This document shows, in pieces, positions 44,439 to 53,729 of a stretch of 64,000 bases of DNA. This DNA comes from Caldilineales bacterium (GTDB lineage: Bacteria > Chloroflexota > Anaerolineae > J102). Position 1 is the stretch's first letter. Each line of letters opens with the position of its first letter. The notes under the pieces were generated by a model. The model saw nothing but the letters and a program-made list of their open reading frames with translations, made no database searches and had not been told where the DNA came from. The DNA lies in assembly GCA_024102915.1 (NCBI GenBank), contig JAGFJG010000040.1, forward strand, positions 1 to 64,000. The letters are read 5' to 3'. The translations under genes and the position numbers were made by a program.

Positions 44439-47400
44439 ATGAAAAAGCGGCTTTCCCCCATTTTATTGGCCACTGCCCTGGCTCTGACTTTGTTGCCCTT
44501 TTGGGGTCCGGGCGCGCCGGTCCGCGCCCAATCCTATCCAGACGCCTGGCACACGTATGATCGCTTCGATGGCGTCGATGCCACCTGGTTGAATTCGGCC
44601 ATTCAAACCGAAGATGGCGTCCTGTGGTTTGGCGCGGACAAGGGTGTGCTGCGTTTCGATGGCGAGTGGAAAACATATGGCGAGGCGGAAGGCCTGTCGG
44701 ATGGCCCGGTGCGGAGGGTCGTGGCCGATGGGGATGGCAATCTGTGGGCGACAACGCTGGAGGGGATTGCGTTGCTGGTCGATGACCAATGGCAGTTGCA
44801 GGGCCAGGACAAGAACCTGCCCAACGCGCCTTTCCAGGCGCTTGCCGTCGGTCCGACTGGCGAGATCTGGGCGGGCGGGGACGCGGGCCTCTACATGCGA
44901 GATGCGGAAACCGACCGCTGGGCATTGGACGAGGGCTTTCCGCTGGAAAGCGTGACCGAATTGGCCTTCGCCACCGACGGCGCGCTTTGGGCAGCTGGAG
45001 CCAATGGATTGGTGCGCGATGAGGGTGGATGGTCGGCGGTGGATTTGAGCACAGAAGGCGAGGATGCGGCCCCGACGATCTCGGCTCTGGAGGCGGGCGG
45101 CGATGGCGACATGTGGATAGGTACTAGAGAACATGGGCTGGCTCACCGCTCAGGGGGGAGAACCGATTGGCTGGCTGGCCCCGGCGGCTTACCGATCCTG
45201 GACATCCTCACGATTCTGGAAACCGCCAACGGAGAGCTTTGGATTGGCACGAATGGCGATGGCGCTTTTACCCTGACTGACGAGGGCTGGCGCATCCTCA
45301 CCCCATCCGATGGTCTGGCTGCGGACTATGTCAGCACGATTATCGAGGATGCAGATGGTATTTTGTGGCTAGGCACGGTCGCGGGCGTCTCGCGATTTGA
45401 TCGCAGCACCTGGCAGGCATGGGGCCAGGCGGATGGGGCCACCGACAGGCGCGTCCTTACTCTGGTGCTGGGCGAGGACGGCGCGCTTTGGGCCGGGTCT
45501 TCGGGCGATGGCTTATTCCAATTCGATGGCGAAGATTGGGCGGCGGTGGCGATCGAACTGGAAAACACCCTGCCTGTCGACCGCTACATCGAAAGCAGTT
45601 TCATCGCAAATGATGGCGCACTGTGGCTTGGCACGAATGGCGGCGGCGCCCTGCGCTATGCTGATGGCGAGATCACGCATATCACCGTCAGCGATGGCCT
45701 GGCCGGCGGCACTGTCACGTCGATCAGCCAGACGCCGGATGGAGCGCTGTGGTTTGGTACATTTCGTGACGGCCTCAGCCGGTGGGGCGAGGAGGGGTGG
45801 GAGACCTTCACGACCGAGGGTGGGCTGATTTCGAACCATATTCAAGCGCTCTTCACGGATAGTAAGGGCCAGCTTTGGGTTGGGACCGACGAGGGCGTGA
45901 GCTTATGGGTTGATGACGCCTGGCGGAATTACACGATCGAAGATGGCCTAGCTGCCAACGATGTGACGGCAATTGCCGAGGGTTCGGACGGTAGCATCTG
46001 GTTTGCCACATGGGGCAAAGGCGCCAGCCGTCTCAAGGAGGGCGAGTGGATCAACTACGGCGTTTCCGATGGACTCCTAGCCCCCGGTCTGAATGGCATT
46101 TGGGCGGACCCTGACAGCAAGCGCGTGTGGTTTGCCACCGTCAGCGGCCTCAGCGTTTTCGACGAGATGACCTGGCAGAATTATGGCGTCGCCCAGGACT
46201 ATAATTTGGGCAGAGTGCACGCCATCGTGGGCGATGGAAACGGCAATGTCTATCTGGGCGTCGATGACGGCGTGATGCGATTCACCCCGCACTATACCCC
46301 CCCGACCGTGGAAATCCAGGCGGTCAACGGCATCCCGGCTGATCAGAAGGGCATGCGACTGACGCCCGAACAGGCGCTTCTCATCAGCTTTGCAGGCAAG
46401 GACTTGCTGACCGATCCGGCAAATCTTTTCTACCGGTATCGGCTGCAAGGTTACGACGAGGATTGGACCGATACGCGACTGCCGCAGGCGTCGTATCCGC
46501 CGCTGCCGGAAGGCGAATATCATTTCGAAGTCCAGGCCCGCGATGACGGTCTGAATTATTCGACGATGGCAGGTGTGGACATCGACGTTTTACCAGCGCC
46601 TTCTGAAGTGCAACTGCCTCTGATCGGCCCCGTGCAGACCAAATACGCCCTGATAGTTGTCTCGGTTATGACCTTGTTGGCCGTGCTGGGAGCCTATGCC
46701 ATTTGGAGCACTGCCACGCGCTTTGCCATGCGACGGCAGGCCGTGGAACGAAGATTCAATCCCTATGTCGCTGGCAGCCCCATCCGCGAAGATGCCATGT
46801 TCTTCGGGCGCGACGAACTGCTCGACGATATTGTCAGCGGCCTTTACCAGAACAGCATTATGATCCACGGCGAGCGGCGTATCGGCAAGACCTCGCTGCT
46901 CTATCAAGTGAAGGAGCGTCTGGAAAAAAGCCGGAGTAACGATTTCCGATTCGTGCCGATCTATGTCGATCTTGAAGGCACGCCCGAACCTGAATTCTTC
47001 CATCGACTGATGGAGGGCGTGTTGGAAGCGCTGACGCATATCAAGGGTCTGGATGGTTTGGTCGATCAGCTCGAATACGATCAAGAGCAGATCGGCGATG
47101 GCTATAGCGACCGTGACTTTCGCCGGGATCTGCGGGAAATCATCGAGAGATTACAGGCGGAGTTCAAGCGCCAGCCTCGTCTGGTTTTCCTGTTGGACGA
47201 GGCCGACATCATGAATACCTATGACACGCTCACCCAGCAGCAGCTTCGCCGCATCCTGCAGGACGCCTTCGCCCAAAACGTGGGCGCTCTGGTGGCGGGC
47301 GTGGGCATTAGCAAGGTGTGGGATCGGGTGGAATCGCCCTGGTACAACATGTTTGTGGAGATGGCGCTGGAGCCGTTCGCCCGCGCCGATGCCGAGAGCC

Positions 47401-47606
47401 TGATGCGCGAGCCGGTCGCCCGTTTCTACGATTGGGACGAGGACGCCATCCATTATGTTTATGCCCAGAGTCAGGGCCGCCCCCACCGCATTCAACAGGT
47501 CTGCCGGGAAGCCGTCAACATCATGCTTGACGAACATCGACGCCGCATCACCTTGCCGGATGTCCAGCGCGCCTACGAACGCGTCATCTTTGCCGAGAAT
47601 AATTGA
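44439..47606 (+). CDS. Transmembrane beta-propeller sensor fused to a STAND-like ATPase
   Basis: A 1055-residue protein. A signal peptide (PILLATALALTLLPF) leads to about ten Reg_prop-type propeller blades (ALWFGTFRDGLSRWGEEGWE and the like, residues ~35-620), then a Y_Y_Y domain (FYRYRLQGYDEDW to YHFEVQARDDG, ~640-715) and one membrane helix (~736-756). Inside the cell there is a P-loop ATPase with FNPYVAGSP--FGRDELLDDI, Walker A GERRIGKT (811-818), Walker B LVFLLDEAD and a helical end (RPHRIQQVCREAVNIMLDEH). The outer half is that of hybrid two-component sensors, but the kinase is replaced by a STAND/ORC-like ATPase. Likely a signal-responsive switch; ligand and output are unknown. Confidence 0.82.
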   Translation: MKKRLSPILLATALALTLLPFWGPGAPVRAQSYPDAWHTYDRFDGVDATWLNSAIQTEDGVLWFGADKGVLRFDGEWKTYGEAEGLSDGPVRRVVADGDGNLWATTLEGIALLVDDQWQLQGQDKNLPNAPFQALAVGPTGEIWAGGDAGLYMRDAETDRWALDEGFPLESVTELAFATDGALWAAGANGLVRDEGGWSAVDLSTEGEDAAPTISALEAGGDGDMWIGTREHGLAHRSGGRTDWLAGPGGLPILDILTILETANGELWIGTNGDGAFTLTDEGWRILTPSDGLAADYVSTIIEDADGILWLGTVAGVSRFDRSTWQAWGQADGATDRRVLTLVLGEDGALWAGSSGDGLFQFDGEDWAAVAIELENTLPVDRYIESSFIANDGALWLGTNGGGALRYADGEITHITVSDGLAGGTVTSISQTPDGALWFGTFRDGLSRWGEEGWETFTTEGGLISNHIQALFTDSKGQLWVGTDEGVSLWVDDAWRNYTIEDGLAANDVTAIAEGSDGSIWFATWGKGASRLKEGEWINYGVSDGLLAPGLNGIWADPDSKRVWFATVSGLSVFDEMTWQNYGVAQDYNLGRVHAIVGDGNGNVYLGVDDGVMRFTPHYTPPTVEIQAVNGIPADQKGMRLTPEQALLISFAGKDLLTDPANLFYRYRLQGYDEDWTDTRLPQASYPPLPEGEYHFEVQARDDGLNYSTMAGVDIDVLPAPSEVQLPLIGPVQTKYALIVVSVMTLLAVLGAYAIWSTATRFAMRRQAVERRFNPYVAGSPIREDAMFFGRDELLDDIVSGLYQNSIMIHGERRIGKTSLLYQVKERLEKSRSNDFRFVPIYVDLEGTPEPEFFHRLMEGVLEALTHIKGLDGLVDQLEYDQEQIGDGYSDRDFRRDLREIIERLQAEFKRQPRLVFLLDEADIMNTYDTLTQQQLRRILQDAFAQNVGALVAGVGISKVWDRVESPWYNMFVEMALEPFARADAESLMREPVARFYDWDEDAIHYVYAQSQGRPHRIQQVCREAVNIMLDEHRRRITLPDVQRAYERVIFAENN

Positions 47607-47644
47607 GATCGGCAGAGTGGATTGATTGCCTCACGTTTCCCCTG

Positions 47645-47677
47645 AGGCGACTGTCACTTTCGCAGTGACGATCGCCT
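47645..47677. other. Nested hairpin between the two ATPase genes
   Basis: AGGCGA and TCGCCT enclose GTCACT/AGTGAC around a 5-nt loop, giving a 12-bp stem interrupted by 2-nt internal loops. There is no T-run, so it is a weak terminator candidate or an mRNA processing element. Confidence 0.5.
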
Positions 47678-47716
47678 GATCAACTGCACTATTCCAAATC
47701 ATTCGGAGAGACAACC

Positions 47717-49018
47717 ATGTCGGATCCCCCGCTCCGCAATCCCTATATCGTAGGAGGCTGGGTCACAGAAAGCCACTTCTACGGACACATCGGCCTACGC
47801 TACAATTTGCTTCACGATCCCAATCGACAACTCTGGGTGATCGGGACGCGGCGGGTCGGCAAGACTTCGCTGCTGCGCCAATTGGCTATCGATGCCGGGC
47901 CTGCCATGATCTCGCTCTATTGGGATATGCAGGGCTGTGTGACGGCCGATGATCTGGGCGATGAACTGATTTTCGCCGTCGAAGACCAGGAGGAGAAATT
48001 CGCCGAATTGGGCCTGGCGATGAAAGACCTCTTGAACAACGAGCCGAGAGATCAATTGCGCGCGGTGTGCAAGGCCGCAGAGGATCACGGGCGCAAGGTG
48101 CTGCTGTTGATCGACGAGCCGGAGGTGTTGATCAAAATCGGGCGCAAGGATGATGCGATTTTGCGACGCCTGCGCGCCAGCTTCCAACGCCACGAGAACC
48201 TGCGCGTCGTCATGGCTTCCACCAAGGTGCTCACCCGGCTGAACGAGGTCGGCCCCGACTGGGTGACCTCGCTCTTCCTGCAGGATTTTGTGCCGCGCAA
48301 TCTCAGCGGTCTGGGCGCAGCGGAATCGGAATCGCTGATTCGCCAGACTCAGGGCCAGACTCGCATCGACGCCAAGCCCTCAGTTGTGGAAGCGATCCAG
48401 TTTTACACGAACAACCATCCTTATCTGGTGCAATGGCTGTGCTATCGCCTGTACCAGGAGGACGGCAGTCTGCGTAAGCCGAACGAAGAGGACCTGCAAC
48501 CCGACTCCATCCTCAACGCCCTGTTCTCCGTCATCTTCTCCCATCTCGCGCCCACCGAACGAAAACTTTTGATCGAACTGGTGCGCGCCAAGAAAACCGA
48601 TGCGCCCAACCTGGCGCAAGCCCTGGGACTGAGCCTGCGCGAGACGCATATCTACCTTTACGCCCTGGATCGCTTGGGGTATACTCGGCAAATTGACGGC
48701 TGCACCCGTGTCGGCAATACCTTCTTCGAAACGTGGCTGGCGAACAATGCCAATTCGCTGAGCGTGGAAGATTCGCCCGTAGCGGATGCCATCGTTCAGG
48801 AAGTCGCTACCAACGCGCACGAGATCGAGGTTGGCAATATCCGCCAGCAGTTGGATATCTATCGTGTCAATCTGGCTCAACTCGAAGTCAGAGCGGCGAA
48901 CTACGGCCTGAGCGTCCCCTTTACAATCCAGAACGAGATCGATTTTCACCAGCGCAAGATTGCGGAGCTTGAGGCCAGACTTGACATCCTGTTCGAGGCT
49001 GAGCAATCCCCCCCATAA
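47717..49018 (+). CDS. Soluble STAND-like ATPase
   Basis: A 433-residue protein with the same ATPase type as the C-terminal half of its upstream neighbour. It opens with LRNPYIVGGWVTESHFYGH, followed by Walker A GTRRVGKTSLL (about residue 43), Walker B KVLLLIDEPEVL, FVPRNLSGLGAAESESLIRQ and an AAA lid-like HPYLVQWLCYRLYQEDGS. A winged-helix-like part (LFSVIFSHLAPTERKLLIEL, ALGLSLRETHIYLYALDRLGY) and a C-terminal coiled coil (VNLAQLEVRAANYG to AELEARLDILFEAEQ) follow. It probably works with the sensor-ATPase, for example as a partner in a mixed oligomer. No effector domain is recognised. Confidence 0.75.
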   Translation: MSDPPLRNPYIVGGWVTESHFYGHIGLRYNLLHDPNRQLWVIGTRRVGKTSLLRQLAIDAGPAMISLYWDMQGCVTADDLGDELIFAVEDQEEKFAELGLAMKDLLNNEPRDQLRAVCKAAEDHGRKVLLLIDEPEVLIKIGRKDDAILRRLRASFQRHENLRVVMASTKVLTRLNEVGPDWVTSLFLQDFVPRNLSGLGAAESESLIRQTQGQTRIDAKPSVVEAIQFYTNNHPYLVQWLCYRLYQEDGSLRKPNEEDLQPDSILNALFSVIFSHLAPTERKLLIELVRAKKTDAPNLAQALGLSLRETHIYLYALDRLGYTRQIDGCTRVGNTFFETWLANNANSLSVEDSPVADAIVQEVATNAHEIEVGNIRQQLDIYRVNLAQLEVRAANYGLSVPFTIQNEIDFHQRKIAELEARLDILFEAEQSPP

Positions 49019-49074
49019 ATCAGTCTGGTGCGACGAACACACGGCAATTGCCGCTAATCAGACCATCTAACTCC

Positions 49075-49103
49075 AGATGCTGTCCTTTGTGGGCAGCATC
49101 TTC
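49075..49103 (+). terminator. Hairpin before the DegT gene, probable terminator
   Basis: AGATGCTG (49075-49082) and CAGCATCT (49094-49101) form an 8-bp stem followed by tcaattt, after the second ATPase gene. Confidence 0.55.
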
Positions 49104-49128
49104 AATTTGCAGGAATCAGGAAAATCCA

Positions 49129-50238
49129 ATGAGCGTTCCCTTAGTCGATTTACAGTCGCAATACGAATCCATCAAACCCGAAATCGATACCGCCATTCAG
49201 CGCGTGATCGACAACAGCGCCTTTATCATGGGCAGCGAAGTCGCCGCCTTCGAGCAGGCTTTCGCCGAATACTGCGGCGTCAAGCACGCCATCGGCGTAT
49301 CCAGCGGCACCGGCGCATTATTCCTCGCCCTGCTCGGCTACGGCATCGGCCCCGGCGACGAAGTGATCACCACTCCTTTCACCTTTTTCGCCACCGGTGA
49401 GGCGATCAGTCAGGTGGGGGCCAGACCGGCGTTCGTCGATATCGATCCGGTGACCTACAACATCGACCCCGCCAAAATCGAGGCGGCGATCACCCCCTAC
49501 ACCAAAGCGATCATGCCTGTGCATTTGTACGGCCAGCCCGCCGACATGGATGCCATCAATGAGATCGCCAGCACCCACAAGCTCGTGGTGATCGAGGACG
49601 CGGCGCAGGCGCACGGCAGTTTGTACAAGGGCAAGCGGGTCGGAAGCCTGGCGGATTCAGCCTGCTTCTCCTACTATCCCAGCAAGAACCTGGGCTGCTA
49701 TGGCGACGGCGGCGCGGTCGTCACCGATGATGACCATCTGGCCGAACGCGTGCGCCTGTTGCGCGACCACGGCCGTACCAGCAAGTATGAGCATTCGGAA
49801 TTGGGCTACGGCCATCGCCTCGACGGCATCCAGGGTGCGATTCTGGCGACGAAGCTGCCGCATCTGGACGGCTGGAACGAAGGCCGTCGCCAGCGCGCCG
49901 ATCGCTACGCCGATTTGCTGGCCGATACCGCTGTCGTCACCCCCAAGCATCTGCCGGAGACCACGCCCGTTTATCACTGCTACGTGATCCGCACGCCCAA
50001 CCGGGATGCGGTGCTGGCCAGCCTGCAAAAACAGGGCATCGGCGCCGGCGTCCATTATCCCATCCCGCTGCACCTGCAACCAGCCTATCGCTTCCTGGAA
50101 TTGGAGCCGGGCAGCTTTCCCATCAGCGAGCAAGCGGCCAAAGAAGTGATCACCCTGCCCATCTACGCCGAGATGACCGACGAACAGCAGGATGAGGTCG
50201 TGGCGGCATTGAAGGCGGCATTGGCAAACGGCGCTTGA
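49129..50238 (+). CDS. DegT/DnrJ/EryC1-family aminotransferase
   Basis: A 369-residue PLP sugar aminotransferase. The start MSVPLVDLQSQYESIKPEID, GVSSGTGALFLALL, TPFTFFATGEAI, IEDAAQAHGSLYKGKRVG and the PLP-binding Lys in FSYYPSKNLGCYGDGGAVV are typical. It would aminate a keto-sugar nucleotide for polysaccharide or glycan synthesis. ATG 49129 with AGGAAA upstream gives the standard length. The two glycosyltransferases that follow support a glycan role. Confidence 0.92.
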   Translation: MSVPLVDLQSQYESIKPEIDTAIQRVIDNSAFIMGSEVAAFEQAFAEYCGVKHAIGVSSGTGALFLALLGYGIGPGDEVITTPFTFFATGEAISQVGARPAFVDIDPVTYNIDPAKIEAAITPYTKAIMPVHLYGQPADMDAINEIASTHKLVVIEDAAQAHGSLYKGKRVGSLADSACFSYYPSKNLGCYGDGGAVVTDDDHLAERVRLLRDHGRTSKYEHSELGYGHRLDGIQGAILATKLPHLDGWNEGRRQRADRYADLLADTAVVTPKHLPETTPVYHCYVIRTPNRDAVLASLQKQGIGAGVHYPIPLHLQPAYRFLELEPGSFPISEQAAKEVITLPIYAEMTDEQQDEVVAALKAALANGA

Positions 50239-50248
50239 TGTAAGCAAT

Positions 50249-51340
50249 GTGCGACGTACCTGCGAGCAACTTTTGGTTGCCAGTGCGTCGCACAACCTCT
50301 TGTATAACGTGTCGCCCGTACTCACTGTCCTCATCCCGGCCTACAACGAAGTCGGCAATGTCGATGACTTGCTGGCGCGCACGGCTGCGGCTTTCGCCGA
50401 ATTGGGCATCGCCGGCGAGTTGGTGTTCGTCGATGACGGCAGTAGCGATGGCACGGGCGAGCGCGTGCTGGCTTTGCAGACCGATTATCCCTGGGTACGG
50501 CTGGTTCAGCATCGCCGCAACCGCGGGCTGACCGAAGCGCTGCAAAGCGGATTCCGGGCGGCGCGGGGCGAATACATTCTCTTTCTCCCCGCCGACCTCG
50601 AATCCCACCCGGACGAAGACGTCCCCAAACTCTACGCCAGATTAGTCGAGGGTTGCGATGTGGTTTCGGGCTGGCGGCAGGGGCGAGCCGACGGCAAGGA
50701 GTTTTCCTCGGCTATTTACAACTCGGTCAGCCGTCGCCTCTTTGGCGTGACCGTGCACGACGCCAACTGGATAAAAGGGTTTCGCCGTGAGGTGATCGAA
50801 AGCCTGCCGCCGTTGCGCTCCGATTGGCATCGCTTCTTGCTGCACATCGCCGCCGACCAGGGCTTCCGCGTGTGCGAGACGCCCACCAACTGGTATCCGC
50901 GCCAGGCCGGGCGCTCCAAGTTCGGCTTTGGCCGCATCCCGGTTTCGCTGCTCGATGTGCTCGTCATCCGTTTTCTGCTCACATTCAGCCAGGCCCCCAT
51001 GCGCTTCTTCGGCGGATTGGGTCTGGCATCTTTGGGATTGTCGGGCTTGCTTTTCGTCATCCTCGCCTATTTCTGGTTTTTCCAGGAACAGACGCAAAAG
51101 CGCCCGGTTTTTTGGATCGCTTTGGGGTTGGCGCTGGCCGGGCTGCTGTTTTTCCTGGTCGGATTCCTGGCCGAACTCATCGTCGCCCAGGGCGACCGCC
51201 TGCGCGGGCTGGAGACGCGGCTGGCCGAGTTAGAACAATTCCAGGGCGATGGAGATCGGGATCAGGATAAGCCAGAGATGAATGATTCGACACAGAGGGC
51301 CACAGAGGAGACACAAAGCCCGCAGAGAGAAACCCTGTGA
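50249..51340 (+). CDS. Family 2 glycosyltransferase with membrane anchor
   Basis: A 363-residue GT2 of the dolichol-phosphate mannose synthase kind: LTVLIPAYNEVGNVDDLLAR, the DDGSSDGT nucleotide-binding motif, FLPADLESHPDEDV as the DxD-like site, and two C-terminal hydrophobic helices (LASLGLSGLLFVILAYFWFF, IALGLALAGLLFFLVGFLAE). GTG 50249 is the first start; GTG 50309 (VSPVLTVLIPAYN) is closer to family norms. The last ~15 residues (STQRATEETQSPQRE) are encoded by a dispersed acacagagg repeat, so the true ancestral C-terminus was probably just before it. Confidence 0.87.
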   Translation: MRRTCEQLLVASASHNLLYNVSPVLTVLIPAYNEVGNVDDLLARTAAAFAELGIAGELVFVDDGSSDGTGERVLALQTDYPWVRLVQHRRNRGLTEALQSGFRAARGEYILFLPADLESHPDEDVPKLYARLVEGCDVVSGWRQGRADGKEFSSAIYNSVSRRLFGVTVHDANWIKGFRREVIESLPPLRSDWHRFLLHIAADQGFRVCETPTNWYPRQAGRSKFGFGRIPVSLLDVLVIRFLLTFSQAPMRFFGGLGLASLGLSGLLFVILAYFWFFQEQTQKRPVFWIALGLALAGLLFFLVGFLAELIVAQGDRLRGLETRLAELEQFQGDGDRDQDKPEMNDSTQRATEETQSPQRETL

Positions 51341-51370
51341 TCTCCGTGACTTCTCCGCGCGCTCTGTGTA
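51282..51370. repeat. Dispersed acacagagg repeat covering the 3' end of the GT2 gene
   Basis: ACACAGAG (51290-51297) is mirrored by CTCTGTGT (51362-51369). The words between (ccacagaggagacacaaag, ctccgtgacttctccgcg) are typical of the family. The GT2 stop codon lies within it. Confidence 0.7.
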
Positions 51371-51385
51371 ATTGACCTTCTCCCC

Positions 51386-52606
51386 ATGCGCATCGGCGTC
51401 CTCACTCACAATTACCCGCGTTTCGCCGGAGATTTTTCGGGCAATTTCATCGAGCAACTGAGCGAGGAACTGGCCGCGCAGGGCGAGCAGGTGCACGTCA
51501 TCGCCCCGTTCGACGCCGCCTATGACCCCGCCCGGCTGGCGACGTCCAACCCGCGGCTGCATCTCTACCGCTACGCCTGGCCCGACTCCGCTCACCGCCT
51601 GGGCTATATGCGCACCATGCAGGCCGACGTGCGTATGCGCCTCAACACCTATCTCCTCAGTCCGCTGCTCTTCGCCCGCGGCATCCAGACCACGCTGAAG
51701 TTGGGTCGCCGCGAAAAGCTGGACGTCCTGCACGCGCACTGGGCGCTGCCCAACGGCTACATCGGGGCGGTGGCCGCCCGCCGCCTGGGCATCCCATTGG
51801 TAGTCAGCATCCCCGGCAGCGACGCGCTGGTGGCCGGACAGAATCCGCTTTTCCGGCGCATGGTCGGGTTCGCCTTCGACCAGGCCGGGCTGATCACCGC
51901 CAACAGCCAGTCGCTCAAGGATGTGGCCGTACAGGAATTGGGTGCGGACCCGGCCAAATTCGAGCTGGTAATCTACGCGGTGGACCCGACCAGGTTCACG
52001 CCCGACGACAACGGTGTGGCCGATCTGCGCGAGCGCCTGGGCATCCCCGCCGAGGCTTTTGTGTTTCTGGCGGTGGGGCGCATGGTTTATAAGAAGGGAT
52101 TCGATGTGCTGTTGCGGGCGCTGGCCAAACTACCCGCCCATCCGCTTGTGCACACAATCATGATCGGCGAGGGCGACTTGTGGGCCGAGTGGCAGCAGAT
52201 GGCTCGCGACCTGAGCATCGCCAACATCCACTGGCTGGGCAATGTGCCGCACGACCAGATGTCGGTCTATTACAACGCGGCGGACGCGCTGGTTATGCCC
52301 AATGTGACCAAACCGGCCACCGGCCTGGGCGTGACGGTGCTGGATGCGATGGCCTGCGCCAAGCCCATCATCGGCAGCGATACGGCGGGGAATCCGTTGG
52401 TGGTGGAGTCAGGGGGGAATGGCCTGATTGTGCCGGAGGGGGATGCGGCGGCGTTGGCGGAAGCGATGATGGCGTTGGCTGCCGATCCGGGGCGAGCGAA
52501 GGCGATGGGCTGGGCCAGCCGGACGTTGATCGAGACGAAGTTTGGCTGGCCGCAGGTGGCCCGGCATTATCAGCAGCGGTTTGGGGAGTTGGTGGGGCGG
52601 GCGTGA
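51386..52606 (+). CDS. Family 4 glycosyltransferase
   Basis: A 406-residue GT-B enzyme. The N-terminal RIGVLTHNYPRFAGDFSGNF, the middle IPLVVSIPGSDALVAGQNPL, and in the C-terminal half VGRMVYKKGFDVLLRALAKL, HWLGNVPHDQMSVYYNAADA and VTVLDAMACAKPIIGSDTAGN (E/T-type donor-binding motif, here with Thr for the usual Glu) fit retaining GT4 enzymes. Acts probably on lipid-linked or secreted glycans with the neighbouring GT2 and DegT proteins. Confidence 0.88.
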   Translation: MRIGVLTHNYPRFAGDFSGNFIEQLSEELAAQGEQVHVIAPFDAAYDPARLATSNPRLHLYRYAWPDSAHRLGYMRTMQADVRMRLNTYLLSPLLFARGIQTTLKLGRREKLDVLHAHWALPNGYIGAVAARRLGIPLVVSIPGSDALVAGQNPLFRRMVGFAFDQAGLITANSQSLKDVAVQELGADPAKFELVIYAVDPTRFTPDDNGVADLRERLGIPAEAFVFLAVGRMVYKKGFDVLLRALAKLPAHPLVHTIMIGEGDLWAEWQQMARDLSIANIHWLGNVPHDQMSVYYNAADALVMPNVTKPATGLGVTVLDAMACAKPIIGSDTAGNPLVVESGGNGLIVPEGDAAALAEAMMALAADPGRAKAMGWASRTLIETKFGWPQVARHYQQRFGELVGRA

Positions 52607-52745
52607 TGCGTGTTGTCTGGTGGGCTGATGCCATCGGTGATATATGTGCAAAGTCGAGAAATTTTGAGAGAGAGTCGCGGGGACTGACAACTCCAAATGG
52701 TCTCGATTAAGGTCAAGACCCAAGTGTGGTATCATCCCCCAACCT

Positions 52746-53729
52746 ATGAACGCCATCACAGTCGACAACCTTCGCCGCGTCTATCTGGCCAAGACCGGCG
52801 TGATCCGCCGTCAGACCAAGGAAGTGACGGCGGTGGAGGGCATCAGCTTCGAGGTAGGCCAGGGCGAGCTTTTCGGCCTGCTCGGCCCCAATGGCGCGGG
52901 CAAGACCACCACCGTCAAAATGCTGACCACCCTGCTCATCCCCAACAGCGGTTCGGCCGGCATCCTCGGCTTCGATCTGGTCAGGCAGGCGGCGGACATC
53001 CGCCCGCGCATCGGCTTCATTTTCGGCGGCGAACGCGGGCTATACTGGCGGCTGAACGCCTTCGACAACCTGCGCTACTTCGCCAACCTCTATCACATGC
53101 CGCCTGACACGGCCAACAAGCGCATCCCCGAACTGTTGGAACTTGTGGGATTGGATGGCCGCGGGGATGAGAAGATCGAGGGATTTTCCAAAGGCATGAA
53201 ACAGCGGCTGCATGTGGCCCGCGCTCTCCTGCACGATCCCGACATCCTTTTTCTGGACGAACCCACCCTGGGCCTCGACCCGGTTGGCGCCCGGGAATTG
53301 CGCCACACCGTCCTTGATTTACAAAGCCAGGGCAAGACCATCCTGCTGACCACCCACTATATGTTCGAGGCCGACGCCCTCTGTGATCGCATCGCTATCA
53401 TCAACCACGGCCAGATCGTGGCGCTGGACACACCAAAGGGGCTGAAGAAAACGCACGTGGGCGATCTGTCGGTGGTGGATGTGGAGGTGTTCGGCATCCC
53501 CGCCGAAGTGGTGGAGCGCATCCGGGCGCTGGATGGCATCGAGACCGCCTCGGTGGAGGATTTCGATCAGCGCCAGATTCTGCACGTGCAGACGCCGCTG
53601 GGCCAGCAGGCCGTGGCCCCGGTATTGCGCCTGCTGGAAACCGAGGGTCTGCGAGTGGGCAGCGTGGCCCCGCGCGAGCCCACGCTGGAAGACGCCTATG
53701 TGCGTCTCGTGGGCGGGGAGACGGCATGA
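52746..53729 (+). CDS. ABC-2 type transporter ATPase
   Basis: A 327-residue ATPase of the NatA/drug-exporter type: Walker A LGPNGAGKTTTVKML, signature FSKGMKQRLHVARALL (LSGGQ variant), Walker B ILFLDEPTLGLDPVGARE, and the switch His in LTTHYMFEADALCD. A C-terminal regulatory part of ~100 residues follows. Its stop overlaps the permease start by four bases. Two permeases lie downstream, the second after an inserted toxin-antitoxin remnant, so the exporter is probably ATPase plus two permeases. Confidence 0.93.
   Translation: MNAITVDNLRRVYLAKTGVIRRQTKEVTAVEGISFEVGQGELFGLLGPNGAGKTTTVKMLTTLLIPNSGSAGILGFDLVRQAADIRPRIGFIFGGERGLYWRLNAFDNLRYFANLYHMPPDTANKRIPELLELVGLDGRGDEKIEGFSKGMKQRLHVARALLHDPDILFLDEPTLGLDPVGARELRHTVLDLQSQGKTILLTTHYMFEADALCDRIAIINHGQIVALDTPKGLKKTHVGDLSVVDVEVFGIPAEVVERIRALDGIETASVEDFDQRQILHVQTPLGQQAVAPVLRLLETEGLRVGSVAPREPTLEDAYVRLVGGETA

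Noticed and set aside
47645..47677. Hairpin as a standard intrinsic terminator
   Set aside because: It has no following T-run, so it is listed only as a hairpin.
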